A stretch of 5,059 nt of DNA from Candidatus Saccharimonadota bacterium (GTDB taxonomy: Bacteria; Patescibacteriota; Saccharimonadia; Saccharimonadales; JAGQNJ01): positions 1 through 5,059 of the forward strand of contig JAGQNJ010000048.1 in the NCBI GenBank assembly GCA_020428115.1, written 5' to 3'. The translations under genes were made by a program, and so were the position numbers. A model generated the notes under the pieces. It was given only the letters and a program-made list of their open reading frames with translations. It did no database searches and was not told where the DNA came from. Positions 4,760-5,059 of this stretch are shown here, piece after piece (position 1 is the stretch's first letter; the number at the start of each line of letters is the position of its first letter).

Positions 4760-4838
4760 ATATTAATGACAACATACAGGCTCTCTCCCGCTAGATTTGT
4801 TGGTTTATACCAATGCTTATCTTCGCTTGAGCCGTGTA
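4751..4838 (-). promoter_or_regulatory. Candidate structured leader with antiterminator, 157-aa gene
   Basis: This region can fold on the minus strand as ACA-C-GGCTC (4837-4829) pairing with GAGCCTGT (4783-4776; 8 bp, one bulged C), enclosing a small hairpin TTGGT/ACCAA (4813-4809 with 4804-4800). TAGCGGG (4793-4787) is perfectly complementary to CCCGCTA (4757-4751), the 5' arm and loop of the terminator, so it can act as an antiterminator. I do not recognise a known riboswitch or T-box motif. Architecture is seen; regulation is inferred. Confidence 0.4.
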
Positions 4839-4845
4839 ATGCATG

Positions 4846-4873
4846 ATATTACTCTTTTTGTTAGTAATGTCAA
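4846..4873 (-). promoter_or_regulatory. Possible promoter overlapping the upstream stop codon
   Basis: The minus strand has TTGACA (4873-4868), a perfect -35 overlapping the TGA stop of the upstream gene, then TAATAT (4851-4846; four of six) after 16 nt, or TATCAT (4848-4843) after 19 nt. Transcription would start near 4838 and yield a leader of about 120 nt for the 157-aa gene. The -10 is weak, so read-through from upstream is an alternative. Confidence 0.45.
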
Positions 4874-5059
4874 GCGGGGAGATTGGCTCTCAGTTCGCGG
4901 TAGGTTACCATTGGGGGACTGGTGGGGGCCTCGATACTATCGTGCTCCTGAATCGTTGCAATGTTTTGGTCGTCAATCATCGCAGCGACTTGTGGGGCTA
5001 CATCAGCACGTTCACTCATTGCTGCAGCTATGACCATTCCGACAGTTTGGGACCCCCAG
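4870..5059 (-). CDS. C-terminal end of an unrecognised protein (runs off the right edge)
   Basis: A minus-strand frame stays open from the window edge (first full codon at 5058) to TGA at 4872-4870, giving 62 residues with no start needed inside the window. The visible part reads WGSQTVGMVIAAAMSERADV, then a segment with AAMIDDQNIATIQEHDS, a Pro-rich stretch (EAPTSPPM) and the end VTYRELRANLPA. It is Ala-rich with acidic and polar residues as in real coding sequence, and it is the only minus-strand frame open from the edge to here. The start lies outside the window, so length and family cannot be judged. A possible promoter overlaps the stop codon and a terminator follows about 110 nt later. 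Coding is likely but not certain; no function is proposed. Confidence 0.6.
   Translation of the reverse strand, partial: WGSQTVGMVIAAAMSERADVAPQVAAMIDDQNIATIQEHDSIEAPTSPPMVTYRELRANLPA

Noticed and set aside
4719..4775. N-terminal extension of the 157-aa protein up to 4775
   Set aside because: It would be translated through the terminator at 4737-4759, while a well-spaced AAGGAG supports the ATG at 4718.
4245..4872. TGA recoded as glycine, as in Gracilibacteria/Absconditabacteria
   Set aside because: TGA falls at natural gene ends (4245 and 4870), is followed by promoter-like sequence, and does not interrupt any recognised gene.
4912..4928. Two G5 runs on the plus strand, possible G-quadruplex
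   Set aside because: Only two long G-runs are close together and they encode a Pro-rich stretch on the other strand; four suitable runs are not present.
4797..5033. Plus-strand 78-codon frame at the right end
   Set aside because: It lies opposite the minus-strand gene end and the structured leader, lacks a ribosome binding site, and everything else in the window is on the minus strand.

Overview
The window is a compact, entirely minus-strand stretch of bacterial core genome, most likely from Candidatus Saccharibacteria (TM7) or a close Patescibacteria/CPR relative. The basis is a DnaX that lacks the usual four-cysteine zinc module, very short intergenic gaps, small uncharacterised proteins between core genes, and ordinary use of TGA as a stop, which argues against the Gracilibacteria/Absconditabacteria code. 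The taxonomic call is inference from recognised protein sequence; no database search was run.

Layout, in the direction of transcription (right to left): the 3' end of an unrecognised gene (5059-4870); a ~110-nt leader with a promoter and an intrinsic terminator (4873-4737); an uncharacterised 157-aa soluble protein (4718-4245); a strong-looking promoter, an L10-leader RNA and an intrinsic terminator acting as attenuator (4226-3969); rplJ (ribosomal protein L10) and rplL (L7/L12), closed by a clear terminator (2985-3014); a 189-aa single-pass membrane-anchored protein with its own, probably leaderless, promoter (2933-2364); a perfect DnaA box and a TTGACA promoter (2359-2304); an uncharacterised 169-aa coiled-coil/beta protein (2261-1752); a perfect 10-bp palindrome with TATAAT in its loop (1714-1683); dnaX (clamp-loader tau/gamma, 1643-168); and the first 34 codons of dnaB (replicative helicase, 102-1).

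Functionally there are two core blocks. The ribosomal-stalk block (L10 scaffold plus L7/L12) appears to be autoregulated through its leader. The replication block (169-aa protein, dnaX, dnaB) may be read as one unit from the promoter near 2332-2304, with a possible DnaA input. Around these lie three proteins of unknown function and one unrecognised gene fragment.

No mobile element, CRISPR array, tRNA or rRNA was seen. The most interesting signals are regulatory: (i) four mutually complementary CCCCGCT/AGCGGG segments between the stop codon at 4870 and the terminator at 4737-4759, laid out like a 1:2/3:4 versus 2:3 attenuator; (ii) overlapping alternative helices next to the rplJ ribosome binding site; (iii) a predicted leaderless promoter; and (iv) a DnaA box just upstream of the promoter that leads into dnaX and dnaB.
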